Position numbers and translations under genes: made by a program
The notes under the pieces: model-generated
Seen by the model: only the letters and a program-made list of their open reading frames with translations
Databases searched by the model: none
Told to the model about the DNA's origin: nothing
Origin: Labrenzia sp. R4_2
Lineage (GTDB): Bacteria > Pseudomonadota > Alphaproteobacteria > Rhizobiales > Stappiaceae
NCBI RefSeq assembly: GCF_017743865.1
Contig: NZ_JAGHRJ010000004.1
Location: 248,001-312,000 of the forward strand
DNA length: 64,000 bases
Direction of reading: 5' to 3'
Part shown: positions 44,585 through 53,612 of the stretch, one piece after another
How positions within the stretch are numbered: the stretch's first letter is position 1
Layout of the letters: each line of letters starts with the position of its first letter

Positions 44585-45106
44585 TCAAATGCACTTGAAA
44601 TAGTCGAACGGTTCCAGGCAGTCCTTGCAGCGCCAGGCGGCCTTGCAAGGTGTCGACCCGAACTGGCTGACCCGTTCGGTATGAGCGGAGCCGCATCTTG
44701 GGCAGGGAACCACGAGATTTGTCTGACCGGACAAGCGGGCCGCTTTTGCGCCCATGCCATCAGCAGCCGTGCCATCGATCGGCGGCGCGATGCCAAACTG
44801 TTTCAGTTTCTCGCGCGCCTCAGGCGTCACCCAATCCGTAGTCCATGGCGGTGAGAGACGCCGTTCCAGACGCACATTCTTCATGCCCTTTTCGCGCAGC
44901 TTGTCCTCAATCATCAGGTCGATGACAGCCGTTGCAGGACATCCCGAATAAGTCGGCGTCACAGCCACCACGAGGGTATCGCCATCATATTGAACGTCGC
45001 GGATGATGCCGAGCTCTGTCACGGAGACAACGGGGATCTCCGGATCCGGGACTTCGGCAAGCCAGTCCCAGACCTGCTCAGTCGGCGTGGTTTGGGGTGC
45101 GGACAT
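44585..45106 (-). CDS. paaD: Phenylacetyl-CoA epoxidase subunit PaaD
   Basis: A 173-residue MIP18/DUF59-like protein: PDPEIPVVSVTELGIIRDV and TPTYSGCPATAVI are the hallmark segments. The C-terminus carries CPRCGSAHT and CKDC pairs that may bind metal. PaaD is thought to help iron-centre assembly in the epoxidase. The ATG at 45106 follows AGGAAG and overlaps the paaC stop region by design of the operon. Confidence 0.92.
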   Translation of the reverse strand: MSAPQTTPTEQVWDWLAEVPDPEIPVVSVTELGIIRDVQYDGDTLVVAVTPTYSGCPATAVIDLMIEDKLREKGMKNVRLERRLSPPWTTDWVTPEAREKLKQFGIAPPIDGTAADGMGAKAARLSGQTNLVVPCPRCGSAHTERVSQFGSTPCKAAWRCKDCLEPFDYFKCI

Positions 45107-45117
45107 AGCAGACTTCC

Positions 45118-45936
45118 TTACCAACTCGCGCCAGGGTAAGCGCGTTGCAGGAACTGCATCTCCGCAAGGATGTAGCCTAGATGCTCCGTATGACGGCCCT
45201 GCTTGCCGCCCTTATGAACGAAACCAGCTGTCTCGGGCGCTTTCAACGTCGCCTCATCCAGGATCTCGCGCACGGAAGTTTCCCAGTCCGCTTTCAGATC
45301 CTCTGGTTTCGGTGCAATACCGGCTTCAGCAACAGCCGCATCCAGAGCATCACCTTCAAACATCTCGCCCGTATAAGGCCACAAGAGGTTCAGGGCGTCC
45401 TGCATTCTGCGATGGCTCTCCGGTGTCCCGTCGCCCAGCCGGACAACAAGATCAGACGCCCGCTCCAGGTGATAGCTCACTTCTTTTAGAGCTTTTGCGG
45501 CAATTTCGGCAACGCGCGGGCTCTTGGAGTTTTCGGAGAGCCAGGAAAGCAGCAGGTGATGATGGGCGTCGAACAGAAACTCCCGCATCACCGTGACGGC
45601 CATGTCGCCCTTCGGAAGCTCAACGAGCAAGACATTGCGGAACTTGAAGGCATCGCGCAGATAGGCGAGCTTGTCCGCGTCGCGCCCCTGACCTTCAACC
45701 TCGCCTGCAAGACCAAGCCACATCTGCGTGTGGCCGATTAGATCAAGCGCGGTGTTCGCGAGAGCGATGTCTTCTTCCAGAACCGGGCCATGACCGCACC
45801 ATTCGGACGAGCGGTGACCAAGAACCAGAGCGTTGTCGCCCATACGGCAGAGCCATTCAAAGAAGGCCGGTTTCAGCTCAGTATCGGAAACGAACGGATC
45901 GTGAGCTGCACCGGAAGCTACAGTTTGATCGCTCAT
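45118..45936 (-). CDS. paaC: Phenylacetyl-CoA epoxidase subunit PaaC
   Basis: A 272-residue ferritin-like structural subunit of the multicomponent epoxidase. RSSEWCGHGPVLEEDIALANTALD and EFLFDAHHHLLLSWL are characteristic PaaC helices (near residues 45-68 and 130-144). The ATG at 45936 overlaps the paaB stop (TGATG). It pairs with PaaA. Confidence 0.93.
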   Translation of the reverse strand: MSDQTVASGAAHDPFVSDTELKPAFFEWLCRMGDNALVLGHRSSEWCGHGPVLEEDIALANTALDLIGHTQMWLGLAGEVEGQGRDADKLAYLRDAFKFRNVLLVELPKGDMAVTVMREFLFDAHHHLLLSWLSENSKSPRVAEIAAKALKEVSYHLERASDLVVRLGDGTPESHRRMQDALNLLWPYTGEMFEGDALDAAVAEAGIAPKPEDLKADWETSVREILDEATLKAPETAGFVHKGGKQGRHTEHLGYILAEMQFLQRAYPGASW

Positions 45937-46223
45937 CACATTTTCCCCACTTCTTCCGGAATATCGAAGAAGGTCGGATGGCGATATGTCTTGCTTTCAG
46001 CCGGATCAAACAGCGGGCCTTTTTCAGACGGGCTGGACGCTGTGATCTCCTTGGACGGCACCACCCAGATGGAAACACCTTCCTTGCGGCGGGTGTAGAC
46101 ATCCCGGGCGTGGTTGATCGCCATCTCCGCATCCGGTGCATGCAGGCTACCGACATGACGGTGGTTCAGGCCATGCTGACCGCGGATAAACACTTCCCAG
46201 AGCGGCCACTCTTTCTTGCTCAT
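45936..46223 (-). CDS. paaB: Phenylacetyl-CoA epoxidase subunit PaaB
   Basis: A 95-residue small subunit: WPLWEVFIRGQHGLNHRHVGSLHA is the family N-terminus (about 5-28), and EGVSIWVVPSKEITAS follows. It bridges PaaAC dimers in the epoxidase. GAGGGAGAG precedes the ATG at 46223. Confidence 0.94.
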   Translation of the reverse strand: MSKKEWPLWEVFIRGQHGLNHRHVGSLHAPDAEMAINHARDVYTRRKEGVSIWVVPSKEITASSPSEKGPLFDPAESKTYRHPTFFDIPEEVGKM

Positions 46224-46252
46224 GACTGTCTCTCCCTCAATCGTCTTGTCGG

Positions 46253-47251
46253 TTACTCTGCGGCCACGGAGGCAGCCTGACGGCGATCTGCCGCCTTGTC
46301 GGCATAAGCGTTCAAGCCATCGCGGAACCACTCGCCGTCATCCCAGGCCTTGACCCGGGCTTCCAGCCGTTCTCGGTTGCACGGACCATTGCCCTTGATC
46401 ACTTCAAAGAACTCGTTCCAATCCGGCTCGGCGAAGTCGTAACCCTGCTTCTCCTCGTTCCAGGCGAGTGTTTCGTCCGGAACGGTCAGCCCGAGATACT
46501 CGGCCTGCGGCACGGTCTCGTTGACGAACTTCTGGCGCAATTCATCGTTGGTGTTGATCTTGATCTTCCAGGCCATCGATTGGGCGGAGTGGACGGAATC
46601 CTTGTCGGAGGGACCAAACATCATCAGCGACGGGTACCAAAACCGGTTCAGGGCATCCTGTGCCATTTCCTTCTGCTCCGGCGTGCCGAAGGCCATCTTC
46701 ATCATGATGGAATAGCCCTGACGCTGGTGGAAACTTTCCTCCTTGCAGATCCGGATCATCGCGCGGGAATAGGGCCCGAAGGATGTCCGCTGCAGCGGCA
46801 CCTGGTTCATGATGGCAGCGCCATCGACCAACCATCCAACCGCGCCCATATCGGCCCAGTTCAGTGTTGGGTAGTTGAAGATCGAGGAGTATTTCATCTT
46901 GCCGGAATGCAAGGCCTCAAACAGCTCGTCCCGGCTGACACCCAGTGTTTCGGCCGCCGAATAGAGATAAAGCCCATGTCCGGCTTCGTCCTGAACCTTT
47001 GCAAGGAGAATGGCCTTGCGCTCAAGGGTCGGTGCACGGGTAATCCAGTTGCCTTCCGGCAGCTGGCCAACGATTTCGGAATGCGCATGCTGACCAATCT
47101 GACGGATCAAGGTCTTGCGGTAGCCTTCCGGCATCCAGTCCTTCGGCTCAATCTTTTCACCGTTGTCGATCCGCTCCTGGAAAGCCTGCTCTTCGGGCGA
47201 CATTTCCTCGCGGGACTTCAGAGCGTCAGATTTCACAAGCTGTGCGTACAT
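46253..47251 (-). CDS. paaA: Phenylacetyl-CoA epoxidase catalytic subunit PaaA
   Basis: A 332-residue di-iron oxygenase subunit that forms the ring 1,2-epoxide of phenylacetyl-CoA. The iron motifs are [14 protein letters not shown] and EESFHQRQG (both ExxH), with an upstream glutamate in the first helix. GGAGGAAGTGG precedes the ATG at 47251; the longer frame to 47311 adds an unlikely N-terminus. A 116-bp gap separates it from the thiolase gene. Confidence 0.95.
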   Translation of the reverse strand: MYAQLVKSDALKSREEMSPEEQAFQERIDNGEKIEPKDWMPEGYRKTLIRQIGQHAHSEIVGQLPEGNWITRAPTLERKAILLAKVQDEAGHGLYLYSAAETLGVSRDELFEALHSGKMKYSSIFNYPTLNWADMGAVGWLVDGAAIMNQVPLQRTSFGPYSRAMIRICKEESFHQRQGYSIMMKMAFGTPEQKEMAQDALNRFWYPSLMMFGPSDKDSVHSAQSMAWKIKINTNDELRQKFVNETVPQAEYLGLTVPDETLAWNEEKQGYDFAEPDWNEFFEVIKGNGPCNRERLEARVKAWDDGEWFRDGLNAYADKAADRRQAASVAAE

Positions 47252-47367
47252 GCCACTTCCTCCAACTGTGCCGGACTTAAATCCAGCGCGTTCCGATTGG
47301 GCTTTCCTCAAAGCGACCGCCTGGTTTCAAAGCAACCGGCACCGTCCCGAGCCCTTTCAAATCCAAT

Positions 47368-48573
47368 TTACACCCGCTCTAGAACGAGCGCGATCCCCTG
47401 ACCAACACCGACACACATGGTGCAAAGCGCATACTGCCCGCCAGTCCGCTGCAGCTGATTGGCGGCGTGCAGGACCAGCCGCGATCCGCTCATGCCGAGT
47501 GGATGGCCAATGGCAATGGCCCCGCCGTTGGCATTCACGTGGGGTGCATCATCGGGCAAACCAAGCTCACGCAAAACTGCGAGCGATTGGGACGCAAAAG
47601 CCTCATTGAGTTCAATCACATCCATTTGCTCAAGCGTCAGACCCGCGAGGCCCAGAACATTTTGCGTCGCCGGCACCGGACCAATGCCCATGACACGTGG
47701 CGGAACGCCGGCTGCTGCCATGGCAACAATGCGGGCCTTGGGCGTCAGCCCATTCGCACTTGCGGCTTCTTCCGAAGCGATCAGCGCTGCAGCAGATCCA
47801 TCGTTGACCCCGGACGCATTTCCAGCCGTAACCGTCAAATCAGGCGCGTTTACGCCACGCAGTTTTGCCAAGGCCTCGACACCCGTGCCCGGCCGCGGAT
47901 GTTCATCCGTATCAACGACAATCGGATCGCCTTTGCGTTGCGGGATCGTGACAGGAGCGATTTCATCCTTAAAAACGCCAGCTTCCTGCGCTGCGGCCCA
48001 TCGGCGCTGGCTTTCCGCTGCAAACTTGTCCTGGTCTTCGCGGGAGATCTTGTAGTCCTCCGCCACATTGTCAGCCGTCTCCGGCATTGAATGCGTGCCG
48101 AAAGCCTTTTCCAGTTTCTTGTTCTTAAAGCGCCAGCCAATAGTAGTGTCATACATCTCGGCATTGCGCGAAAACGCTGTCGTCGCTTTGCCGACAACAA
48201 ACGGTGCCCGGCTCATGCTTTCAACACCGCCCGCAAGCATCAACTCAGCATCTCCTGCCCGGATCGCGCGGGCGGCCATGCCGATGGCATCCATCCCGGA
48301 TCCACAAAGCCGGTTCACTGTTGTGCCAGGAACGGAGACCGGCAACCCGGACAAAAGCACAGCCATACGGGCAACATTGCGGTTGTCTTCGCCAGCCTGA
48401 TTGGCACAGCCGAGGATCACATCAGCAACAGCCTCCCAATCGACATTAGGGTTGCGCTCCTTCAGGGCCTGGAGAGGAATCGCTGCCAGATCATCTGCAC
48501 GTACTGGAGATAAGGCTCCGCCATACCGGCCGATAGGGGTGCGCACGGCGTCGCAGATGAAGGCATTTGGCAT
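47368..48573 (-). CDS. paaJ: 3-oxoadipyl-CoA / 3-oxo-5,6-dehydrosuberyl-CoA thiolase
   Basis: A 401-residue thiolase that cleaves the C6/C8 beta-ketoacyl-CoA products of phenylacetate degradation to acetyl-CoA and succinyl-CoA. Catalytic Cys90 (VNRLCGSGMDAIG), GHPLGMSG with the base histidine, and Cys of CTMCVGVGQG are present, and the PcaF/PaaJ-type length is right. First gene of the leftward paa operon. It may also serve the beta-ketoadipate pathway (then named pcaF). A PaaR-like dyad lies 35 bp upstream of the ATG. Confidence 0.92.
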   Translation of the reverse strand: MPNAFICDAVRTPIGRYGGALSPVRADDLAAIPLQALKERNPNVDWEAVADVILGCANQAGEDNRNVARMAVLLSGLPVSVPGTTVNRLCGSGMDAIGMAARAIRAGDAELMLAGGVESMSRAPFVVGKATTAFSRNAEMYDTTIGWRFKNKKLEKAFGTHSMPETADNVAEDYKISREDQDKFAAESQRRWAAAQEAGVFKDEIAPVTIPQRKGDPIVVDTDEHPRPGTGVEALAKLRGVNAPDLTVTAGNASGVNDGSAAALIASEEAASANGLTPKARIVAMAAAGVPPRVMGIGPVPATQNVLGLAGLTLEQMDVIELNEAFASQSLAVLRELGLPDDAPHVNANGGAIAIGHPLGMSGSRLVLHAANQLQRTGGQYALCTMCVGVGQGIALVLERV

Positions 48574-48607
48574 TTATCTCTCCCATTTCGCGATCAATCA
48601 GGCATTC

Positions 48608-48621
48608 GCCGACCGATCGGT
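48608..48621. promoter_or_regulatory. Candidate PaaR operator before the paa thiolase
   Basis: GCCGACCGATCGGT fits ACCG-NN-CG-NN-CGGT with one mismatch, and includes the perfect palindrome GACCGATCGGTC (48611-48622). Pairs with the site at 37191 before paaG. Confidence 0.55.
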
Positions 48622-48877
48622 CAGCTTTGTATAACACCAAAACATCACACTATGAACTATTTTTTGGAAAAAATGTGATACTTTGAATTTTATAACTGTC
48701 TTTCAGCTACTTAAATCGAACACCGATCTCTTCAATGCGGCTCACAGATCGGTTTGGACTGGCGTTCATATACGACTGTGGCACCGAACCACCTCAAGCG
48801 GCAGAACTCTCGGGAATTTGACTGATGATTTACGTATAAGCACGTAGGATTAAGCAAGAAATAACTGGCATTTTTGC

Positions 48878-48894
48878 AAAAAAATCGATATTAT
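48878..48894. promoter_or_regulatory. Candidate operator of the GntR gene (17 bp, repeated inverted at 55696)
   Basis: AAAAAAATCGATATTAT is the exact reverse complement of 55696-55712. It overlaps a -10-like TATTAT (48889-48894), only 7 bp before the GntR ATG. Implies autoregulation and a shared regulon. Confidence 0.65.
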
Positions 48895-48901
48895 CACACC
48901 C

Positions 48902-49582
48902 ATGAATATTCAGCCTCATATCGACCCGGCTCAAGAACCGTCAGCCACCCAGCGCGCCTATCTCGCGATACGGCAGATGATTCTGACCGGAGAAATCCCG
49001 CCCGGCGAAAAACTGAAAATCGAAAACCTGCGCAAGAAGCTGGATATGGGCGGTTCCCCGATCCGCGAGGCTCTGACCTTGCTTGTATCGGACCTTCTAG
49101 TAGAAAGACTGGACCAACGTGGTTTTCGGAGTGCGGAGGTTGGCCGGGAAAACTTTGCCGAAATCCTGAAACTCCGGTGCCATCTGGAAGAGATGGCACT
49201 GCGGGAAAGCATTGCCCATGCTGATCAGGTCTGGGAAGACAACCTAGTCATCAGCCACCACCGGATGATGCGCGAACCACGCAACAATGTTGAGCGGTTC
49301 GAGGATCTGCACAAGACGTTCCATATGAACCTTCTCGCAGCCTGCACCTCGAAGGTTCTCCTGAAGTTCTGCAATCAGCTCTATGATCTCAATATCCGGT
49401 ACCGCTATCTGGCCGGCAAGGCATTGGACTACTCAACTCGCGATATCGGTAGTGAACACACGGCGATTATGAATGCAGCTGTCGACCGCGACACAGAAAC
49501 AGCCTGCCATCTCTTGCTGGATCACTACCAGCGCACTGGTGCTTTTTTGGAGAGGCTCTTCACCTCAGAAGCTGCCGAGTAG
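48902..49582 (+). CDS. GntR-family (FCD subfamily) regulator
   Basis: A 226-residue regulator: winged helix-turn-helix at about 15-75 (IRQMILTGEIPPGEKL, then GGSPIREALTLL), and an FCD effector domain whose helices carry the histidines expected to bind metal (VISHHRMM, HKTFHMNLL, SEHTAIMNA). No ribosome-binding site is seen and a -10-like box is 7 bp before the ATG, so the message may be leaderless. Convergent with the dioxygenase operon and sharing its 17-bp site, it is the likely regulator of that cluster. Effector unknown; FCD proteins often bind small carboxylates. Confidence 0.85.
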   Translation: MNIQPHIDPAQEPSATQRAYLAIRQMILTGEIPPGEKLKIENLRKKLDMGGSPIREALTLLVSDLLVERLDQRGFRSAEVGRENFAEILKLRCHLEEMALRESIAHADQVWEDNLVISHHRMMREPRNNVERFEDLHKTFHMNLLAACTSKVLLKFCNQLYDLNIRYRYLAGKALDYSTRDIGSEHTAIMNAAVDRDTETACHLLLDHYQRTGAFLERLFTSEAAE

Positions 49583-49618
49583 AGAGCAAAATCAGCTCTC
49601 AAAGAGAGGGTCAGGTGT

Positions 49619-49646
49619 AAAAAAGGCGGGCCAAACGACCCGCCTT
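49619..49646 (-). terminator. Terminator of the 55636-49668 operon
   Basis: AAGGCGGG, an 8-nt loop and CCCGCCTT form an 8-bp stem; on the minus strand it is followed by a T-run (six in all). It ends the leftward catabolic operon and lies in the 85-bp gap to the GntR stop. Confidence 0.85.
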
Positions 49647-49667
49647 CGTATTGTCTCGCTGTAGACC

Positions 49668-50537
49668 TTATTCCCGTACCAGAACCAAATCGAAATCGGC
49701 GAGAAGATAGGGTCCGTCGACCTTTCCGGAAAGCTCAAACCCGTCTGCCGGGAAGCTCCCTGCTGGCTTCTCGACATAGGTCATAACGAGATCTTCACGC
49801 ACGCCGAACACGGTGTCCTCATCCAGATACGGATCATCATCTGGAAAAATCTCGGTTACAAGCGGACGGAACCCTGGAGCCGTGACAATGTAGTGCAGAT
49901 GCGATGGCCGCCAAGGATGGCGCCCACTGGCCCGCAGGATATCGCCAACCGGGCCATCACTTGGAACCGTGTAACTCACCGGCTTTACAGACGTGAACGC
50001 ATAACGGCCATCTGCGCCCGTGGTTTGGATCCCGTGGAAGGAGTAAGTGTCCTGATCCGGGTCCTGACTGGAGTACAGACCATTCGGTGCCGTCTGCCAG
50101 ATATCAAGTTCGGCACCCTCAATGGGATTTCCGTCCATGTCCCGCACGATGCCTTGGGCGAGCAGGACTTGTTCCTTGAAATCACCACGCAGATCCCCGC
50201 CAATCGGAAGCGGTGGAGACCCCATAATATGGAACGGCCCAAGCACGCTGGAAGACGTGCCCTCAGGATGAGAGTGCAGCATGTCAACCAGCGAGGAGAG
50301 GCCAAGAACATCGGACAAAAGCACAAACTCGTGCCGTTCCTTGTCTGAAATATCTCCGGCCCACTCGAGGAACTCGATGCCCTTGCGCCATTCGGCATGG
50401 GTGAGGTTCGTCTCCCGGGCAAAGTTATGCAGATGGGTGACAAGGCTCTGCAATATCTCCCTGAGGCGCGGATCCGTATCCGGCCCGAAATAGTTCATGA
50501 AGACGTCAGTTATGTTGTCTTTGGTGACGCTGCGCAT
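49668..50537 (-). CDS. Intradiol ring-cleavage dioxygenase (hydroxyquinol/catechol 1,2-dioxygenase family)
   Basis: A 289-residue non-heme Fe(III) intradiol dioxygenase with the N-terminal helical domain of the catechol/hydroxyquinol group. Iron ligands are Tyr155 (NGLYSSQ), Tyr189 (VSYTVPSDGPVG), His213 and His215 (RHPWRPSHLH); their spacing matches known enzymes. It splits a catechol-type ring between the two hydroxyls. Last gene of an operon with a TRAP transporter. The cleft residues that would separate catechol from hydroxyquinol cannot be judged reliably by eye. Confidence 0.85.
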   Translation of the reverse strand: MRSVTKDNITDVFMNYFGPDTDPRLREILQSLVTHLHNFARETNLTHAEWRKGIEFLEWAGDISDKERHEFVLLSDVLGLSSLVDMLHSHPEGTSSSVLGPFHIMGSPPLPIGGDLRGDFKEQVLLAQGIVRDMDGNPIEGAELDIWQTAPNGLYSSQDPDQDTYSFHGIQTTGADGRYAFTSVKPVSYTVPSDGPVGDILRASGRHPWRPSHLHYIVTAPGFRPLVTEIFPDDDPYLDEDTVFGVREDLVMTYVEKPAGSFPADGFELSGKVDGPYLLADFDLVLVRE

Positions 50538-50547
50538 GGAGCTCCCC

Positions 50548-51855
50548 TTAGTTTAAGATGGCCAGGCTCAAGGACGGCCAGCGGATCAGAGCGATTAGAA
50601 CGATCAGCATCACCAGCGCGAAGGGAAACGCGCCGATGAACACATCCTTCAAGGAAATCCTAGGGTCGTTCAACGTTGCCTTGATCACAAAACACGAAAT
50701 GCCGAGTGGCGGAGTTAGAAGCCCGATTTCCGCGCCGACCACCGTCACAATGCCGAACCAAACAAGGGACATGCCCATCGGTTCGACTAGCGGCAGGAAC
50801 AAAGGCACCACGATGAGAATGATCGACGCGGTATCGAGAATGGTGCCAAGGAAAATCATCATCAGCACATAGATCACCATGACCCAGAAGAAGGTCATTT
50901 GCGTTTCCGTGAGGAGATCTCCGAGCTCATTCGGCAGGCCTGCGAGACCGAGCATCCGGCTGTAGATCGATGCGGCAGTGATCAAGAACAGAATAGACGC
51001 CGTGATGTGACCGGTTTCCAAAAGCGCCTGCCACAGCGACTGCAATGTCAGCTTTTTACGGAACGCAGCGATCAGCAATCCAAGAAGAGATCCTGCAGCA
51101 CCTGCTTCAACCGGGGTTAGCCATCCAGTGTATATCCCACCGAGCACCGCAACGATCAACAAGAGCGTTGGAATGGTTTTGTCCGCAATTTCCAGAGGGC
51201 TCATCCACTCTGTTTCATCCGACGTACGACCACCGACATACTTTGGCGTGAAACGTCCCATCAAAAAGATCGCAACAACGTAAGCTGCTGCCAACATCAA
51301 GCCCGGGACAACACCGGCAAGGAACATATCTCCGACGCTCTGCTCAGCGACAAAGGAATAAATGATCAACATCGCCGATGGCGGAATGATCATCCCAAGG
51401 ACCGACGACCCTGCCACCACCCCCACTGCGAAACGCGGATTATAGTTGAACGCGAGCATTTGAGGAACGGAGACCTTAGAAAAGACCGAAGCGGAGGCAA
51501 TGGATGATCCAGTCACCGCAGCAAAGACCGCATTGGCACCGACGGTCGCCATGCCGATCCCGCCCTTGACCCGCCGGAACCCGGAATTCATGACCTGATA
51601 GATATCAGCTCCGAGGCCTGCCTTTGAGACAATCAGGCCCATGAACGTGAAGAGCGGCACCGTGGCGAAAGTGTATTCCATCACACTGTCGCCAATGGCG
51701 ATTTTCAGAAGATTGATCGCGAGATCGAAATTGTCTCGCATCAACAAGATTGAAACGAAGGACACCAAGCCGAGCGCGATCGGAATGTAGACGCCCAGAT
51801 AGACGAGAACGACGATCGCGACAACGGACGCAATTCCAATTTCAAATGGGCTCAT
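50548..51855 (-). CDS. dctM: TRAP transporter large permease DctM
   Basis: A 435-residue, 12-span membrane protein of the DctM family. Hydrophobic segments run throughout, with ATVGANAVFAAVTGSSIASASVFSKV (about residues 101-126) and NYNPRFAVGVVAGSSVLGMIIPPSAMLI (about 137-164) typical of the family. It drives sodium-linked uptake together with DctQ and DctP. Its ATG overlaps the dctQ stop (ATGA, 51852-51855). Confidence 0.92.
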   Translation of the reverse strand: MSPFEIGIASVVAIVVLVYLGVYIPIALGLVSFVSILLMRDNFDLAINLLKIAIGDSVMEYTFATVPLFTFMGLIVSKAGLGADIYQVMNSGFRRVKGGIGMATVGANAVFAAVTGSSIASASVFSKVSVPQMLAFNYNPRFAVGVVAGSSVLGMIIPPSAMLIIYSFVAEQSVGDMFLAGVVPGLMLAAAYVVAIFLMGRFTPKYVGGRTSDETEWMSPLEIADKTIPTLLLIVAVLGGIYTGWLTPVEAGAAGSLLGLLIAAFRKKLTLQSLWQALLETGHITASILFLITAASIYSRMLGLAGLPNELGDLLTETQMTFFWVMVIYVLMMIFLGTILDTASIILIVVPLFLPLVEPMGMSLVWFGIVTVVGAEIGLLTPPLGISCFVIKATLNDPRISLKDVFIGAFPFALVMLIVLIALIRWPSLSLAILN

Positions 51856-52469
51856 TGAATTTTCTCTTCAGCCGCAGGCTCATCCGGTTTTGGTGCGTTC
51901 TTCTGGCCGAAATAGGGTCCGCTGTACCCCAGTTCACTGTCGTCGTCTGAAGGCTTACCCAGTCGTTCGAAGGCCTTGAAAAGAAACAGAAGTGTGCACA
52001 GTCCAGCGCTAAGATAGATGGCCAGCTTGATTGGCCACCAGGGGGCTGTGAAGATACCCGGGACACCGAAGAAGTCTTTTGTTTCGTACATTTCGACGAA
52101 CTCCGGCCAAATTGCATAGGCAACCAAAGCCATGAAAACCGCCGAAGCAAAGTCGATCACCCTACGGATAGTGTCAGCCAGTTTTGGCCGGGTTGTTCCC
52201 AGAATCGTCAGAAATCCATCAGAGCGGGTAAGCCTGCTCATCCGAACGACATCAGGCAACTGCAGGAAGACAATCAGAACCATCGAGAACTGAACAACTT
52301 CGACTGCCCCCCGAAATGGCGCGTTGAAGAAGCCACGCGCCACCACATCGTAATTGACCACCAGAACCAGACCGAGGACGATCAGGGTGCCAACTGCGTT
52401 AGCGCCGATCGCTACCCAGTTGGCTGATGTTGCCAAGGCCTTGAGGCCGGTGTCCAGAAGACGCAGCAT
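51852..52469 (-). CDS. dctQ: TRAP transporter small permease DctQ
   Basis: A 205-residue protein with four hydrophobic spans (for example NAVGTLIVLGLVLVVNYDVVAR), fitting DctQ. It has a longer hydrophilic C-terminal tail than many. The ATG at 52469 is chosen; the frame upstream overlaps dctP. Anchors DctM. Confidence 0.88.
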   Translation of the reverse strand: MLRLLDTGLKALATSANWVAIGANAVGTLIVLGLVLVVNYDVVARGFFNAPFRGAVEVVQFSMVLIVFLQLPDVVRMSRLTRSDGFLTILGTTRPKLADTIRRVIDFASAVFMALVAYAIWPEFVEMYETKDFFGVPGIFTAPWWPIKLAIYLSAGLCTLLFLFKAFERLGKPSDDDSELGYSGPYFGQKNAPKPDEPAAEEKIQ

Positions 52470-52498
52470 AGAGCTAATCCTGTACTCAAGCCTGCGGC

Positions 52499-53584
52499 TT
52501 ACTGCGTCAGTTCCGCGGACCAGTCCCGGACCGGGGTATGGCCAGCTTCCTTCAGTTTGGCCGTATAGGACTTCAGCATATCGCTGCCTGGTTCGCCTTT
52601 TGTGTCGAGATCTGCAGCCCATTCGACCGCGATATTCGGCATGTTTGCGGCCCATTGTGCACGTTCAGCCGGGTCCATCTCGACGATCGTACCGCCGGAT
52701 TCCACATAAGCGGCACGGCTTGCTTCAGCGCGGTCCATGGCAACACCGGCCACGTGATCGCGATAGGCAACAGCCACGTCCTGCAGCACTTCTTTGACTT
52801 CATCCGGGAGCTTGTCCCAGTAGTCCTTATTCACGGTGATCGTTTTGGAATTCACCGCGCCGAGATCCGCTTTGAGCATATACGGTGCCACTTCAGCGAT
52901 CTTGAAGGTCTTGGCAGCTTCCGGCCACAGCATCGCGTTGTCGACCAGCCCGGTCTGCAGCATATTGTAGAAGTCCGTCAGACCACCGCGCACACCGGCG
53001 GCATTGTCGAGACCTTCCAGGTACCGCAAGTTCATGCCTGCACCGGCAACCTTGGATCCACTCAAGTCAGACAGCGAGTCGATCGGCTCCTTGGAAAACA
53101 CCTGGTAGGTGTCGAGCACCACGCCCGTTGCCAGATAGACCTGGTTTTGAGCCTCAAACTCCTTCTGCATGGTCGGGTATTCCTTGGCGATCTCGTCGAC
53201 CGCTTTGGCAACAACCCGGGCATCCGGCGCAATGAACGGTGTCACGGCGGACAAAGCCTGGCTTGACAGCTTGGATGAATGGAAGATCGTGGTGACAATC
53301 CCGATATCGCCCAGACCGAGCTTAACGCCCTCAAGAACGCCTTTCGGTTTGACGATTGACCCACCATAGCTCTCTTGCCAGTCGATCTTGTAATTGCCTT
53401 TTTCAGCAAGGCGTTTGTCGACTTCAGGAATGAAGAAGTTTGTGAACTCCTTGACCCACATCGCACGGGCCGGATAGCCATCAATCACAACCGCCTTGAT
53501 GGTTTCGGTCGCAAAAGACGGCATTGCAGTTGCGCTCAAGGCCGCAAGAGCGAATACGCTCCGTCTGGTCAGTTTTCCGATCAT
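52499..53584 (-). CDS. dctP: TRAP transporter substrate-binding protein DctP
   Basis: A 361-residue periplasmic binding protein with a Tat/Sec-like signal peptide (MIGKLTRRSVFALAALSATAMPSFA). DctP-fold motifs include GVLEGVKLGLGDIGIV and DLSGSKVAGAGMNLRYLE. Ligands are usually carboxylates, which suits an aromatic or organic acid entering this cluster. GGGAGGAAATGTG precedes the ATG at 53584; the frame to 53734 is an over-extension. Confidence 0.9.
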   Translation of the reverse strand: MIGKLTRRSVFALAALSATAMPSFATETIKAVVIDGYPARAMWVKEFTNFFIPEVDKRLAEKGNYKIDWQESYGGSIVKPKGVLEGVKLGLGDIGIVTTIFHSSKLSSQALSAVTPFIAPDARVVAKAVDEIAKEYPTMQKEFEAQNQVYLATGVVLDTYQVFSKEPIDSLSDLSGSKVAGAGMNLRYLEGLDNAAGVRGGLTDFYNMLQTGLVDNAMLWPEAAKTFKIAEVAPYMLKADLGAVNSKTITVNKDYWDKLPDEVKEVLQDVAVAYRDHVAGVAMDRAEASRAAYVESGGTIVEMDPAERAQWAANMPNIAVEWAADLDTKGEPGSDMLKSYTAKLKEAGHTPVRDWSAELTQ

Positions 53585-53612
53585 CACATTTCCTCCCAAA
53601 ACATCAGAGACC

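Larger units (their letters stand above)
48574..48901. other. 328-bp divergent region between the paa thiolase and GntR genes
   Basis: AT-rich, promoter-bearing. Contains the PaaR-like dyad at 48608-48621 near the thiolase and the 17-bp GntR candidate site at 48878-48894 near the regulator. No gene recognised. Confidence 0.7.
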
